DNA of 64,000 nucleotides from Agromyces sp. Root81. Lineage in GTDB: Bacteria > Actinomycetota > Actinomycetes > Actinomycetales > Microbacteriaceae. The translations under genes and the position numbers were made by a program. Shown one piece after another: positions 36,417-45,589 of the stretch. The notes under the pieces were generated by a model. The model made no database searches. It worked only from the letters and a program-made list of their open reading frames with translations, and had not been told where the DNA came from. Each line of letters starts with the position of its first letter. The stretch's first letter is position 1. The stretch spans positions 1,849,261 through 1,913,260 of the forward strand of contig NZ_LMIR01000002.1 of the NCBI RefSeq assembly GCF_001429165.1, in the 5' to 3' direction.

Positions 36417-37760
36417 CTAGGGAAGCAGGCGCGTCGGTCCGCGGAAGAGGTACGTCGTCTCGCGGATCGAGTGCTCCTCGAGCATGAGCATCAGCACGCG
36501 CGCGAGGCCCATGCCGAAGCCGCCGTGCGGCGGCACGCCGTAGCGGAAGAAGTCGAGGTAGAACTCGAGCTCCTCGGGGTCCATGCCCTTGTCGCGAGCC
36601 TGCTCGACGAGCACGTCGATGCGGTGCTCGCGCTGCGCGCCCGTCGAGATCTCGACGCCGTTGTAGATGAGGTCGTAGGAGTTCGTGAGGCTCGGGTCGC
36701 CCTCGTGGCGCATGTGGTAGAACGGCCGGATGCTCGACGCGTAGTCGACGAGGAACACGAAGTCGTGCCCGAACGCCTCCTTGACGTACGCCGAGATCTG
36801 GCGTTCGCCCTCGGGGTCCATGTCGTCGTCGGTGCGGGGGATGACGTAGCCGCGGTCGGCGACGATCTGCTTCGCCTCGGCGAGCGGGATGCGCGGGAAC
36901 GGGCGCGACGGCACGGCGAGCTCGATGCCGAAGAGCTCGGCGATCTCTGCGCCGTGCTTGTCGACGACGGCCTGGAAGCCGGCGACCATGAGCTCCTCGT
37001 GCAGGGCCATGACGTCTTCGTGCGAGTCGATCCAGCTGATCTCGGTGTCGATCGAGGTGAACTCGGTCGCGTGGCGCGAGGTGAACGAGGGGTCGGCGCG
37101 GAACGCGGGGCCCACCTCGAAGACGCCGCCGAATCCGGCGGCCTGTGCCATCTGCTTGAAGAACTGGGGGCTCTGCGCGAGGTACGCCTTGTTCTCGAAG
37201 TACTCGACCTCGAAGAGCTCGGCGCGCGACTCCGACGCCGAGGCCATGAGCTTCGGGGTCTGGATCTCGATGAGGCCCTTCTCGATCCACACGCCGCGGA
37301 GCGCGTGGAGGAAGGTCGTCTGGATGCGGAAGATGAGGGCCTGCTTGGGGTGACGCAGGTCGAGGAAGCGCCAGTCCATGCGCTTGTCGAGGCTCGAGTC
37401 GGCCGCGATGGGCGTCTCGGGGTTGGCGGCGGTGACGATCTCGAGCGAGGCGATCTTCACCTCGAGGCCGCCGAGCTTGACGCGCTCGTCGTGCTTGAGC
37501 TCACCGGTCACGGTGATGAAGGAGCCGTGCGCGAGCGCCGAGATGGCCTCGGTGGTCGCCAGGCGAGCGGATGCCTCGGCGTCCGCGCCCTCTTCGACCT
37601 CGCGCGTCGCGGGGTTCACGAGCTGCACGGCACCCGACTCGTCGCGAAGGATGACGAACTGCACCTTCTTCTGATCGCGCACGGTCTCGACCCATCCGGA
37701 CACGGTGACGGGGCCGTCGGGGAGGGCGGCGAGGTTCTTGACGAGGGTGCGGGTGTTCAC
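36417..37760 (-). CDS. aspS: Aspartyl-tRNA synthetase, archaeal/eukaryal type
   Basis: 447 residues: N-terminal OB fold (about 15-110) and class II core. Motif 2 region FEVGPAFRADPSFTSRHATEFTSIDTE and motif 3 GFGMGLARVLMLML are visible. Bacterial AspRS has about 590 residues and a GAD insertion, absent here, so this is the short archaeal type, which may also charge tRNA-Asn. GTG 37760 lies 8 nt after TAGGAT (37769-37774). In motif 3 an Ala replaces the usual Glu before Arg (GLAR). Confidence 0.9.
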   Translation of the reverse strand: MNTRTLVKNLAALPDGPVTVSGWVETVRDQKKVQFVILRDESGAVQLVNPATREVEEGADAEASARLATTEAISALAHGSFITVTGELKHDERVKLGGLEVKIASLEIVTAANPETPIAADSSLDKRMDWRFLDLRHPKQALIFRIQTTFLHALRGVWIEKGLIEIQTPKLMASASESRAELFEVEYFENKAYLAQSPQFFKQMAQAAGFGGVFEVGPAFRADPSFTSRHATEFTSIDTEISWIDSHEDVMALHEELMVAGFQAVVDKHGAEIAELFGIELAVPSRPFPRIPLAEAKQIVADRGYVIPRTDDDMDPEGERQISAYVKEAFGHDFVFLVDYASSIRPFYHMRHEGDPSLTNSYDLIYNGVEISTGAQREHRIDVLVEQARDKGMDPEELEFYLDFFRYGVPPHGGFGMGLARVLMLMLEEHSIRETTYLFRGPTRLLP

Positions 37761-37833
37761 GATCGACCATCCTACCCGCGGGGGTTCCGACGCTCGGCGG
37801 ATTCAAAGGAAGCCGCTCTCTAGACTGGAAGCC

Positions 37834-38478
37834 GTGCCGGCCGACCAGATCCATCTCGTGCGCCATGGCGAGGTGTTCAACCCCCAGGGTGTGCTCTACG
37901 GGCGACTCTCGGGATACGGGCTCTCCGACCTCGGTCGCAGCATGGCGCAGGCCGCCGCCGACGACCTCGTCACCCGCGATCGCGCCGTCACCGCCCTCGT
38001 CTCCTCGCCCCTGCAGCGCACGCAGCAGTCGGCCGAGCCGATCGCCGCGGCCTTCGGCCTCGAACCGGTGCTCGACGATCGCGTGATCGAGCCCGAGAAC
38101 CGCTTCGAGGGCAAACGCATGCGCGGCCCCGAGGGCGCGCTCCGCGACATCCGCAACTGGCGGTTGCTCGTGAACCCGTGGGAACCGAGCTGGGGCGAGC
38201 CCTTCCGGTCGATCGCCGACCGTATGCTCGCCGCCATCGGCGACGCCTGGCAGGCGGCCGACGGCGGCGACGTCGTGATCGTCAGCCACCAGCTGCCGAT
38301 CTGGATGGTGCACCGTCGCCTTGCCGGCATCTCTCTCGCGCACGACCCCCGGCGTCGGCGCTGCGCCCTCTCGAGCATCACGACGCTCGAGCGGCGGGGC
38401 GAGCGATTCGTCGAGGTCGGCTACACCGATCCCGCGGCGGGGCTCTCCGCCCAGGCCACAGATGTAGGAGCAGTGTGA
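37834..38478 (+). CDS. Histidine phosphatase (phosphoglycerate mutase-like)
   Basis: 214 residues. Catalytic RHG motif at HLVRHGEVFNP (about residues 7-17), with the ALVSSPLQRTQQSAEPIA segment and a second His in IVSHQLPIW. Likely acid phosphatase rather than true mutase. First gene of the cytochrome c maturation operon, as in mycobacteria; its role there is unclear. GTG 37834 follows TAGACT (37821-37826) by 7 nt; stop overlaps the next start by 1 nt. Confidence 0.88.
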   Translation: MPADQIHLVRHGEVFNPQGVLYGRLSGYGLSDLGRSMAQAAADDLVTRDRAVTALVSSPLQRTQQSAEPIAAAFGLEPVLDDRVIEPENRFEGKRMRGPEGALRDIRNWRLLVNPWEPSWGEPFRSIADRMLAAIGDAWQAADGGDVVIVSHQLPIWMVHRRLAGISLAHDPRRRRCALSSITTLERRGERFVEVGYTDPAAGLSAQATDVGAV

Positions 38479-39071
38479 TGCGCAGGCGTTGGTCGATGAC
38501 GGCAGTGGTCGTGGCGTCAGCCCTGCTGCTGACCGGCTGCACGAGCGACCCGCTCGCCGACCAGTTCCGCGAGGGCAGCGGCAAGAACTACATCGCCGGC
38601 GACGGCACGATCACGGTCTACCCCTTCGGCGATCGTGGCGACCCCATCGAGTTCACCGGTGAGACGGTCGAGGGCGAGCAGTACGACTCGGCGGATGACG
38701 CGGGCAAGGTGCAGGTCGTCAACTTCTGGTACGCGGGCTGCGCGCCGTGCCGGGTCGAGGCGCCCATCCTGCAGGAGGTCTACGACGAGGTCGAGGCCGA
38801 TGACGTGAGCTTCGTCGGCGTGAACGTGCGCGACCAGGCCGCCAACGCGGCGTCCTTCGAGAAGGACTACGGCATCACCTACCCGTCGGTGCTCGACGTC
38901 GAGACCGGCGAGGCGCAGCTCGCATTCGCGGGCAGGGTGCCGCCCGCCGCCGTTCCGACCACCATCGTGCTCGACCAGAACGGCAAGGTCGCCGCCCGCG
39001 TGCTCGGCCAGCTGAAGGACGCCTCGATCCTGCAGACGATCATCGACGACCTCCTCGCCGAGCAGGCCTAG
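38478..39071 (+). CDS. ResA/TlpA-like thioredoxin lipoprotein
   Basis: 197 residues. Signal peptide with lipobox (LLLTGC, C21), then a thioredoxin fold with active site C88-A-P-C91 ([13 protein letters not shown]) and cis-Pro (VPTTIVLD). It reduces apocytochrome c Cys thiols before heme attachment, taking electrons from CcdA. ATG 38478 overlaps the upstream stop (TGATG); CcdA starts 4 nt after it. Confidence 0.92.
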   Translation: MRRRWSMTAVVVASALLLTGCTSDPLADQFREGSGKNYIAGDGTITVYPFGDRGDPIEFTGETVEGEQYDSADDAGKVQVVNFWYAGCAPCRVEAPILQEVYDEVEADDVSFVGVNVRDQAANAASFEKDYGITYPSVLDVETGEAQLAFAGRVPPAAVPTTIVLDQNGKVAARVLGQLKDASILQTIIDDLLAEQA

Positions 39072-39075
39072 CGAA

Positions 39076-39828
39076 ATGGGTGCGGGCGAGATCGTCCTCA
39101 ACGGGCAGCTGCTCGCAGCGATGCCGATCGCGATCGCGGCCGGCCTCGTCTCGTTCCTCTCACCGTGCGTCCTGCCGCTCGTGCCCGGCTACCTGGGCTA
39201 CCTGGGCGGCTTCACGGATGCCTCGGCCGACGCCGCCACGGAGCGGAAGAACCGTCGCCGGCTGCTGCTCGGCGTGCTGCTCTTCATCGTCGGGTTCACG
39301 GTCGTCTTCGTGAGCTTCAACCTCATCGCGGGCTTCGCCGGTTCGTGGCTCGTGCGCTACGCCGACGTGATCGTGCGCATCGCCGGGGTGCTGCTGATCC
39401 TCATGGGGCTCGTCTTCATCGGCCAGTTCACCTTCATGCAGCGCACCATCAAGCCGTCGTGGCGCCCGGCGACGGGCCTCGCAGGGGCGCCGCTGCTCGG
39501 CGTCGTGTTCGGCCTCGGCTGGACGCCGTGCATCGGCCCGACCCTCGCCGTCGTGCTCGCGCTCAGCGCCGACTCCGCCTCGGCCGGCCGCGGCGTGCTG
39601 CTCGGCCTCGCGTACTGCGTCGGCCTCGGCATCCCGTTCCTCCTCGTCGCCGCCGGCTTCAGCTGGGTGACGGGCTCGCTCGCCTTCCTCCGTCGTCACA
39701 TCCGTGCGATCAACATCGCGGGAGGCGCGCTGCTCATCGTGATCGGCGTGCTCATGGTGACGGGGATCTGGTCCATCTGGATGTACGAACTGCAGGCGGT
39801 GATCACGGGTTTTGTCCCCGCAATCTGA
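39076..39828 (+). CDS. ccdA: Cytochrome c biogenesis protein CcdA
   Basis: 250 residues, six membrane helices, with the two redox Cys at [12 protein letters not shown] (TM1) and WTPCIGPTL (TM4). It carries electrons across the membrane to the thioredoxin lipoprotein upstream. ATG 39076. Its end overlaps resB by 17 nt. Confidence 0.94.
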   Translation: MGAGEIVLNGQLLAAMPIAIAAGLVSFLSPCVLPLVPGYLGYLGGFTDASADAATERKNRRRLLLGVLLFIVGFTVVFVSFNLIAGFAGSWLVRYADVIVRIAGVLLILMGLVFIGQFTFMQRTIKPSWRPATGLAGAPLLGVVFGLGWTPCIGPTLAVVLALSADSASAGRGVLLGLAYCVGLGIPFLLVAAGFSWVTGSLAFLRRHIRAINIAGGALLIVIGVLMVTGIWSIWMYELQAVITGFVPAI

Positions 39829-41563
39829 CCCGGGCGCCCCTTCGCGGCCCGCCGACCACATCGACTCGACCGAGCCCGAGGCCGGCGACGCCTCCATCGC
39901 GCAGCCGAAGCTCGGCTTCGTCGGGTGGCTGCGCTTCGGCTGGCGGCAGCTCACGAGCATGCGCACGGCCCTGCTGCTGCTCCTGCTGCTCGCGATCGCG
40001 GCGGTGCCCGGCTCCCTCGTGCCGCAGCGTTCGAGCGACCCCAACGGCGTCACGCAGTACTTCGACAAGAACCCGGAGCTCGCGCCGATCCTCGACGGCT
40101 TCCAGATGTTCGACGTGTACACCTCGGCGTGGTTCTCGGCGATCTACCTGCTGCTGTTCGTCTCGCTCATCGGCTGCATCATCCCGCGCACGAAGCACCA
40201 CTTCGAGGCGCTGCGCGCCCGGCCGCCGCGCACACCGGTGCGCCTGTCCCGCCTCGCCGGTCACACGGAGCGAGCCCTTCCCGAGGGTGAGACGGCGGCG
40301 GCCGCGATCGACTCCGCTGCGAAGCAGCTGCGCCAGTCGGGCTACCGCGTCGAGCGGTACGAGCTGCGCGGCGAGCCATCCGTCTCGGCAGAGCGCGGCT
40401 ACCTCCGCGAGACCGGCAACCTCGTCTTCCACACCGCCCTCGTCGGCGTGCTCGTCGCCGTCGGCTTCGGCGGCGGCTTCGGCTTCTCGGGCCAGCGCGT
40501 GATCGTCGAGGGGCAGACCTTCGTCAACACGCTCGCGGCGTACGACTCGTTCAACCCGGGACGCTTCTTCACCGACACCCGGCTGACGCCCTACGGCCTC
40601 ACGCTCGAGAACCTCGACGCGGTGTACGAGACGCGCAACCAGGATGCGATCGGCCAGCCCATCGACTTCACGGCGCACGTGACCGTGCAGGGCCAGGGCG
40701 GCGATCCCGAGGACCGTACCGTGAAGGTCAACGAGCCGCTCTACACGCACGGCACCGACGTGTACCTCCTCGGCAACGGCTACGCGCCGACGATCACGGT
40801 GAAGAACGCCGACGGCGAGGTCGTCTTCACCGACGCCGTACCGTTCCTGCCGCAGGACGCGAACCTCACCTCGATCGGCGTCGTGAAGGTGACCGACGGC
40901 ATGCCCGAGCAGCTCGGCATGCTCGGCTTCTTCTACCCGACGCAGCACGAGCTCACCTCGGGGGCGTACACCTCGAGCTACCCCGACCTGATCCTGCCGG
41001 TGCTGACGCTCAACGTCTACGCGGGCGACCTCGGCATCGACGAGGGAACGCCGACCTCGGTGTACACCCTCGATCCGTCGACCATGGAGCAGCTCAACGG
41101 CGGCAAGACGGGGGTCGACTCGATCGAGCTGAAGCCCGGCCAGACCGCCGAGCTGCCGAACGGCCTCGGCACCGTGACCTTCGAGGACGTCACCCCCGGC
41201 GCCGCCCCCGCGGTCGACGTGGACGACGACGCGGATGCCGCCGCCTCCGAGAGCCGCAACTACTCGCAGAGCGTCTCGCGCTTCGCGAGCTTCGACATCC
41301 ACCACGACCCGACGCAGATGTGGGTGCTCGCCTTCGCGGCGCTCATCCTCGGCGGGCTGCTCGTCTCGCTCTTCGTGCCGCGCCGACGCATGTGGGTCAA
41401 GGCCGTCTCGAAGCCCGACGGGAGCGTCGTGCTCGAGTACGCCGCGCTCGCCCGCGGCGATGACCCGGGTCTGGAGGACGCCGTGACCGGCTTCGCCGAC
41501 AAGCACGCGGGGCCGGCGGACGCGGACGAAACCGCAGATGCCCCCGAGAAATCTTCGACGTAA
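39812..41563 (+). CDS. resB: Cytochrome c biogenesis protein ResB
   Basis: 583 residues; three N-terminal helices, a large extracytoplasmic domain (about 150-490) and a final helix (about 500-520). System II heme lyase component, partner of CcsB. The start is TTG 39812, inside ccdA, in the absence of a better codon; an in-frame later start is possible. It ends 9 nt before ccsB. Confidence 0.92.
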   Translation: MSPQSDPGAPSRPADHIDSTEPEAGDASIAQPKLGFVGWLRFGWRQLTSMRTALLLLLLLAIAAVPGSLVPQRSSDPNGVTQYFDKNPELAPILDGFQMFDVYTSAWFSAIYLLLFVSLIGCIIPRTKHHFEALRARPPRTPVRLSRLAGHTERALPEGETAAAAIDSAAKQLRQSGYRVERYELRGEPSVSAERGYLRETGNLVFHTALVGVLVAVGFGGGFGFSGQRVIVEGQTFVNTLAAYDSFNPGRFFTDTRLTPYGLTLENLDAVYETRNQDAIGQPIDFTAHVTVQGQGGDPEDRTVKVNEPLYTHGTDVYLLGNGYAPTITVKNADGEVVFTDAVPFLPQDANLTSIGVVKVTDGMPEQLGMLGFFYPTQHELTSGAYTSSYPDLILPVLTLNVYAGDLGIDEGTPTSVYTLDPSTMEQLNGGKTGVDSIELKPGQTAELPNGLGTVTFEDVTPGAAPAVDVDDDADAAASESRNYSQSVSRFASFDIHHDPTQMWVLAFAALILGGLLVSLFVPRRRMWVKAVSKPDGSVVLEYAALARGDDPGLEDAVTGFADKHAGPADADETADAPEKSST

Positions 41564-41572
41564 GGTAGAACA

Positions 41573-42592
41573 GTGCAGTTGACGCTCGACGAGATCTCCA
41601 TCCTCTGCGTGTACTCGGCCATGGTCGTGTACGCGATCGCATTCATCGCATTCTCGATCGACCTCGCGCGGCGCTCGGCAGCCGCGACGGCGGCCACGGA
41701 TGCTGCGGCTCGCGTCGAGGCGAAGGAGGCCGTCGGCGTCGGTGCATCCGGCGGCCCGAGTTCGGCGGTCGCGGCGAAGCCGGCGGCATCCCTTCGACAG
41801 GCTCAGGACGGCGCCGTCGCCTACGGCCGTTCGCCATCGCTGCGCGTCGGCGTCGCGATGACGGTGCTCGCGTGGATCCTGCACCTCTCGGCCACTGTGC
41901 TGCGCGGCCTCGCCGCGGGCCGGGTGCCGTGGGCGAACATGTACGAGTTCGCGCTCACGGGCACGCTCATCATCACCACGGTCTTCCTCGTCGTGCTCGT
42001 GGTCTCGAAGCAGGACCTGCGGTTCCTCGGCACCTTCATCACGGGCCTCGTGCTCGTGCTGCTCGGCGTCGCCGCCCTGAACTTCTACGTCAGCCCGATC
42101 CCGTTGCCGCCGGCGCTGCAGTCGGTGTGGCTCGTCATCCACGTATTCGTGGCGAGCGCGTCGGTCGGCCTCTTCGCCCTCGGCTTCGCACTCTCGGTCG
42201 TGCAGCTCATGCAGGCGCGCCGGGAGTCGATCGCGGCGACGGCGAAGGCCGCGAAGCTCACGTTCCTCGCGACGCTGCCCGATTCGGTCACGCTCGAGAA
42301 CCTCGCCTACCGCATCAACATCATCGGCTTCATCATGTGGACCTTCACGCTCATGGCCGGCTCGATCTGGGCCGAGAAGGCCTGGGGCCGCTACTGGGGC
42401 TGGGACACCAAGGAGGTGTGGACCTTCATCATCTGGGTGGTCTACGCCGGTTACATCCACGCCCGTGCGACGCGCGGCTGGCGCGGCTCGCGCTCGGCGT
42501 GGCTCGCGATCATCGGCTTCTCGACGGTGCTGTTCAACTTCACCGTGGTCAACCTCTTCTTCAAGGGCCTGCACGCCTACTCGGGTCTCTGA
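41573..42592 (+). CDS. ccsB: Cytochrome c biogenesis protein CcsB/ResC
   Basis: 339 residues; CcsA/CcsB heme handler with the WWD-type signature AWGRYWGWDTKEVWTFIIW and conserved His (ILHLSATVLRG, IHVFVASASV, YIHARATRGW). Pairs with ResB for heme export and ligation. GTG 41573 with TAAGGT 6 nt upstream. A linker between TM1 and the core (residues about 35-82) is Ala-rich and contains SLRQAQDG, encoded by an inserted repeat (41790-41811). Confidence 0.92.
   Translation: MQLTLDEISILCVYSAMVVYAIAFIAFSIDLARRSAAATAATDAAARVEAKEAVGVGASGGPSSAVAAKPAASLRQAQDGAVAYGRSPSLRVGVAMTVLAWILHLSATVLRGLAAGRVPWANMYEFALTGTLIITTVFLVVLVVSKQDLRFLGTFITGLVLVLLGVAALNFYVSPIPLPPALQSVWLVIHVFVASASVGLFALGFALSVVQLMQARRESIAATAKAAKLTFLATLPDSVTLENLAYRINIIGFIMWTFTLMAGSIWAEKAWGRYWGWDTKEVWTFIIWVVYAGYIHARATRGWRGSRSAWLAIIGFSTVLFNFTVVNLFFKGLHAYSGL
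41790..41811. repeat. Dispersed TTCGACAGGCTCAGG repeat inside ccsB
   Basis: CCCTTCGACAGGCTCAGG then ACGG lies in frame in ccsB. It matches a repeat common in intergenic DNA of many GC-rich bacteria, which yields SLRQAQDG on this strand and LSLSKG on the other. It has added a short peptide to the cytoplasmic linker without breaking the frame. Confidence 0.6.
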
Positions 42593-42616
42593 TCCGGTGA
42601 CCCGATGGGGTCGGGG

Positions 42617-43840
42617 TCATGCCCCGGCCCCCACCGGCCGGAAGGCCGCACGCGCCGTCGCGGCGATGACGGCGGCGACCGCGAGCAGTGCCAGTGCGAG
42701 CCACGGCAGCACCTCGACGCCCATCGAGTCGAGGGCGAGTCCGCCGAGGAAGGCGCCGGCCGCGATCGAGCCGTTCCAGGTCGCGACGACCATGGACTGC
42801 GCGACATCCGCCGCGTCGCCCGCGATGCGGGCGGGAGCCGCCTGCAGCAGGGTCGGGGCGGTGCCGTAGGCGATGCCCCACGCCCCGAGGGCGACGTAGA
42901 CCACGACGGGCTGGGCGGCGAAGAGGCCGATGGCGATCATCGCGAGGCCGAGCAGCGCCGTCGCGACGAGCACCATCGAACGCATCCGCCGATCGACGAG
43001 GGCGCCGGCGCCGATCACGCCGACCACGGCCAGCACGCCGAAGACGAGCAGCGCCAGGTCGAGGTGGCGGTCGATGCCGGACGCGACGGTGAGCGGGGCG
43101 ATGTAGGTGTACGCGATGTTGTGCGCGAGCACGAACGCCGCGGTCGTCGCGAGCACGGCCGCGAGTCCCGGCATCCGCAGCACGGAGGAGAGCGACGGGC
43201 GCTGCCCCGACCGCTCGCCCGCGAAGGAGGGGAGTGCTGCCGCAGCCCAGATCGCGAGCCCGACGCCGACGACGGCGATGACGCCGAACGCCGCGCGCCA
43301 GCCGATCGCGGCGCCGAGGGTGGTCGCGATCGGCAGGCCGAACGCGAAGGCGAGCGGGGTGCCCACCATCGCGATCGAGAGGGCGCGGCCCGAGTGCTCG
43401 GGTGCCACGGTGCGCATGGCGTAGCCCGCGGCCATCGCCCAGAGGAGTCCGGCCAGCATGCCGCCGAACATGCGGGCGATGAGGATCACCATGTACGAGT
43501 CGGCGATCGCCGTGACGCCGTTGACGAGCGCGAAGCCGATGACGAGCCCGACGAGCAGGGGCTTCCGCGGCAGGCTGCGGGTGACGGCGGTGAGCGGGAT
43601 CGCGGTGATCGCGGTGGTGACCGCGTAGATCGCCACGAGCTGGCCGATCTGGGATTCGGATGCCCCGAGGTCGGCGCTCATCTGCGGCAGGAGCCCGGCC
43701 GGGAGGATCTCGGTGACGACCCCGGTGAACACGACGGCGGCGAGGGCGAGCAGCCCGTTGAGGGGCAGGCGCGTGCGAGGTCGGCGGGTGGTGGTCGCGG
43801 GCAGCGGCGGGGCGGAACGGTCGGTGATCGGTGAAGCCAT
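42617..43840 (-). CDS. MFS transporter (sugar/drug efflux type)
   Basis: 407 residues, 12 helices, DHA1/AraJ-like with motif A GxLxxxxTRSLPRKPLL after TM2 region. Substrate unknown; export of a small molecule is likely. ATG 43840 is chosen because the operator shared with the divergent MerR gene lies just upstream and the longer frame to 43891 would run through it; GACACT lies 6 nt before the ATG. Confidence 0.88.
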   Translation of the reverse strand: MASPITDRSAPPLPATTTRRPRTRLPLNGLLALAAVVFTGVVTEILPAGLLPQMSADLGASESQIGQLVAIYAVTTAITAIPLTAVTRSLPRKPLLVGLVIGFALVNGVTAIADSYMVILIARMFGGMLAGLLWAMAAGYAMRTVAPEHSGRALSIAMVGTPLAFAFGLPIATTLGAAIGWRAAFGVIAVVGVGLAIWAAAALPSFAGERSGQRPSLSSVLRMPGLAAVLATTAAFVLAHNIAYTYIAPLTVASGIDRHLDLALLVFGVLAVVGVIGAGALVDRRMRSMVLVATALLGLAMIAIGLFAAQPVVVYVALGAWGIAYGTAPTLLQAAPARIAGDAADVAQSMVVATWNGSIAAGAFLGGLALDSMGVEVLPWLALALLAVAAVIAATARAAFRPVGAGA

Positions 43841-43854
43841 GTCGACAGTGTCGA

Positions 43855-43876
43855 ACCTTGACACTAGTGTGAAGGT
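43855..43876. promoter_or_regulatory. Candidate MerR operator
   Basis: ACCTTGACACT and AGTGTGAAGGT abut to form a 22-bp dyad with one mismatched pair, centred at CTAG. On the minus strand TTGACC (43874-43879) could be a -35 box with an extended spacer, the typical MerR-activated layout for the MFS gene. Confidence 0.6.
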
Positions 43877-43911
43877 CAAGTCGTGAGCCACGCGACGACA
43901 CAGGAGGCGGC

Positions 43912-44274
43912 ATGCGCATCGGCGAACTCTCGACGCGAACGGGCGTGCCCACGCGCCTGCTGCGGTACTACGAGGAGCAGGGCCTCGTGAGTTCGACGCG
44001 CGAGCACAACGGCTACCGCGATTACGAGGAACCGGCGATCGAGCGGGTGAAGCAGGTGCGCGGGCTCATCGAGGCCGGCATCCCGACCGCGGTGATCCGC
44101 GACATGCTGCCGTGCCTTGCGAGCACCGCGAACGCCACGGCCCCGGTCATCCAGCGTGAACTCGCCGAGACCCTCGCCGTACGCCGTGCCCAGCTCGATC
44201 AGCGCATCGGATGCCTCGCGAAGAACCGCGACGCCATCACGACGTACCTCGAGCGGGCGACGGTCACCGGCTGA
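43912..44274 (+). CDS. MerR-family regulator
   Basis: 120 residues with the MerR N-terminus MRIGELSTRTGVPTRLLRYYEEQGLV. An AGGAGG ribosome site lies just before ATG 43912. Effector domain short and without Cys, so not a metal sensor; redox or drug sensing is possible. It probably controls the divergent MFS gene via the dyad at 43855. Overlaps the convergent menC by 11 nt. Confidence 0.9.
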   Translation: MRIGELSTRTGVPTRLLRYYEEQGLVSSTREHNGYRDYEEPAIERVKQVRGLIEAGIPTAVIRDMLPCLASTANATAPVIQRELAETLAVRRAQLDQRIGCLAKNRDAITTYLERATVTG

Positions 44275-45283
44275 GGTCGACGTCGGATCCGACGCCGGCC
44301 GCGGCCTCCGCGAGCACCGCATGGCAGCGCACGATGCGCTCGAACCACCACTCGGTGCGCTCGGGCGAGGCGGCGTAGCGCTCGAGCAGTGCGGGGTCGG
44401 GCAGCACCCGGCCGACCGGGATCGAGCCGTTTTCGGGGATGAGGGGTGAGCGCGTGACATCCGCTGCCAGCAGCGAGGCCGTGCCGAGGCCGCAGTCGTA
44501 TTCGAGCGAGGTGACGGATGCCGCGAGCTGCGCGCCCATCGACAGGCCGATGCTCGTGTCGAGGGCGCTCGACACGACGACAGGCAGGCCGGTGCGGCCG
44601 ATGAGCTCGAGCGCGCGGTGGATGCCGCCGAGCGGCTGCGCCTTGATCACGAGCAGGTCGGCGGCTCCGGCCTCGGCGACGGCGAGCGGGTCGTCGGCGC
44701 GGCGCACGCTCTCGTCGGCGGCGATCGGCACGCCCATGTACTTCGTGCGCCGACGGATCTCGGCGAGCTCCTCGACGCTCGCGCAGGGCTGCTCGACGTA
44801 CTCGAGGTCGAACGGCGCGAGGGCGTGGATCGCGTGCTCGGCCTCGTCGACGTTCCACCCGGCGTTGGCGTCGATGCGGATGCGTCCCTCGGGGCCGAGC
44901 GCCTCGCGCGCGGCGCGCACCCGCGCCACGTCCTGCGCGAGCGTCTGGTCGGGGCTCGCGACCTTGACCTTCGCCGTACGGCATCCGGGGAATCGCGCGA
45001 GCACCGCGGCGACGCTGTCGGGGTCGACGGCCGGGACGGTCGCGTTCACCGGGATGCGGTCGCGCAGCGCGGGCGGCGGGGTCGTCCAGCCGAAGTCGAT
45101 GGCCGCGGCCAGCCAGGCGGATGCCTCGTCGTCGGGGTACTCCACGAAGGGCGAGAATTCGGTCCACCCCTCCGGCCCCTCGAAGAGCACGGCCTCGCGC
45201 ACGTCGATGCCGCGGAACCGCGTCACGAGGGGGAGGGCCACGACTCTGGCGGTGGCGAGCAGTTCGTTCGGCTCGGGCAGCAT
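44264..45283 (-). CDS. menC: o-Succinylbenzoate synthase
   Basis: 339 residues, enolase superfamily. Catalytic features: KVKV (about residue 108), RIRIDANAGW, LEYVEQPC, PIAADESV (metal ligands D, E, D) and the second Lys in VIKAQPLGG. It dehydrates SHCHC to OSB in menaquinone synthesis. It is divergent from the plus-strand menB/E cluster. Confidence 0.94.
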   Translation of the reverse strand: MLPEPNELLATARVVALPLVTRFRGIDVREAVLFEGPEGWTEFSPFVEYPDDEASAWLAAAIDFGWTTPPPALRDRIPVNATVPAVDPDSVAAVLARFPGCRTAKVKVASPDQTLAQDVARVRAAREALGPEGRIRIDANAGWNVDEAEHAIHALAPFDLEYVEQPCASVEELAEIRRRTKYMGVPIAADESVRRADDPLAVAEAGAADLLVIKAQPLGGIHRALELIGRTGLPVVVSSALDTSIGLSMGAQLAASVTSLEYDCGLGTASLLAADVTRSPLIPENGSIPVGRVLPDPALLERYAASPERTEWWFERIVRCHAVLAEAAAGVGSDVDLSR

Positions 45284-45355
45284 GTGCCCAGTCTCGCACC
45301 CCCTGCCCGCAGACGGGGCGGACTGTTAGGGTGAACGCCCACAAGGGGGTGCGTG

Positions 45356-45541
45356 ATGGACGGATTGCAACAGCTCGGCATCGAGGGCACCGAAGTGGCC
45401 GAGGAGCCGGTGTCGAAGAACGTGCTCATCGGCGTCGGGGGAGTGCTGCTCGTGATCGCGGCCCTGATCCCGATCACCGCGGCGGTCATCACGGTCGTGG
45501 TCGTCGTCACGAGCTACGGCGGCGCGATGCTCGGCCTCTGA
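45356..45541 (+). CDS. Small membrane peptide, unknown
   Basis: 61 residues from ATG 45356 (GTG 45353 also possible), with a ribosome site AAGGGGG just upstream. One long helix region (about 22-55: VLIGVGGVLLVIAALIPITAA...). Family unknown. It lies between menC and menB. Confidence 0.6.
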   Translation: MDGLQQLGIEGTEVAEEPVSKNVLIGVGGVLLVIAALIPITAAVITVVVVVTSYGGAMLGL

Positions 45542-45589
45542 CGGGGCATCGGCCGCTCGTGCCCGGCACCGGCGGAATAGGCTTGGGGC

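Noticed and set aside
39803..42574. 923-codon open frame on the minus strand across resB and ccsB
   Set aside because: Antisense shadow: Arg/Glu/Asp/His-rich, no motif, opposite well-supported genes. Long empty antisense frames are expected at this G+C.
43841..43891. N-terminal extension of the MFS transporter to 43891
   Set aside because: It overlaps the MerR dyad; the extra residues (MAHDLTFTLVSRFDTVD) are not transporter-like and ATG 43840 gives the normal length.
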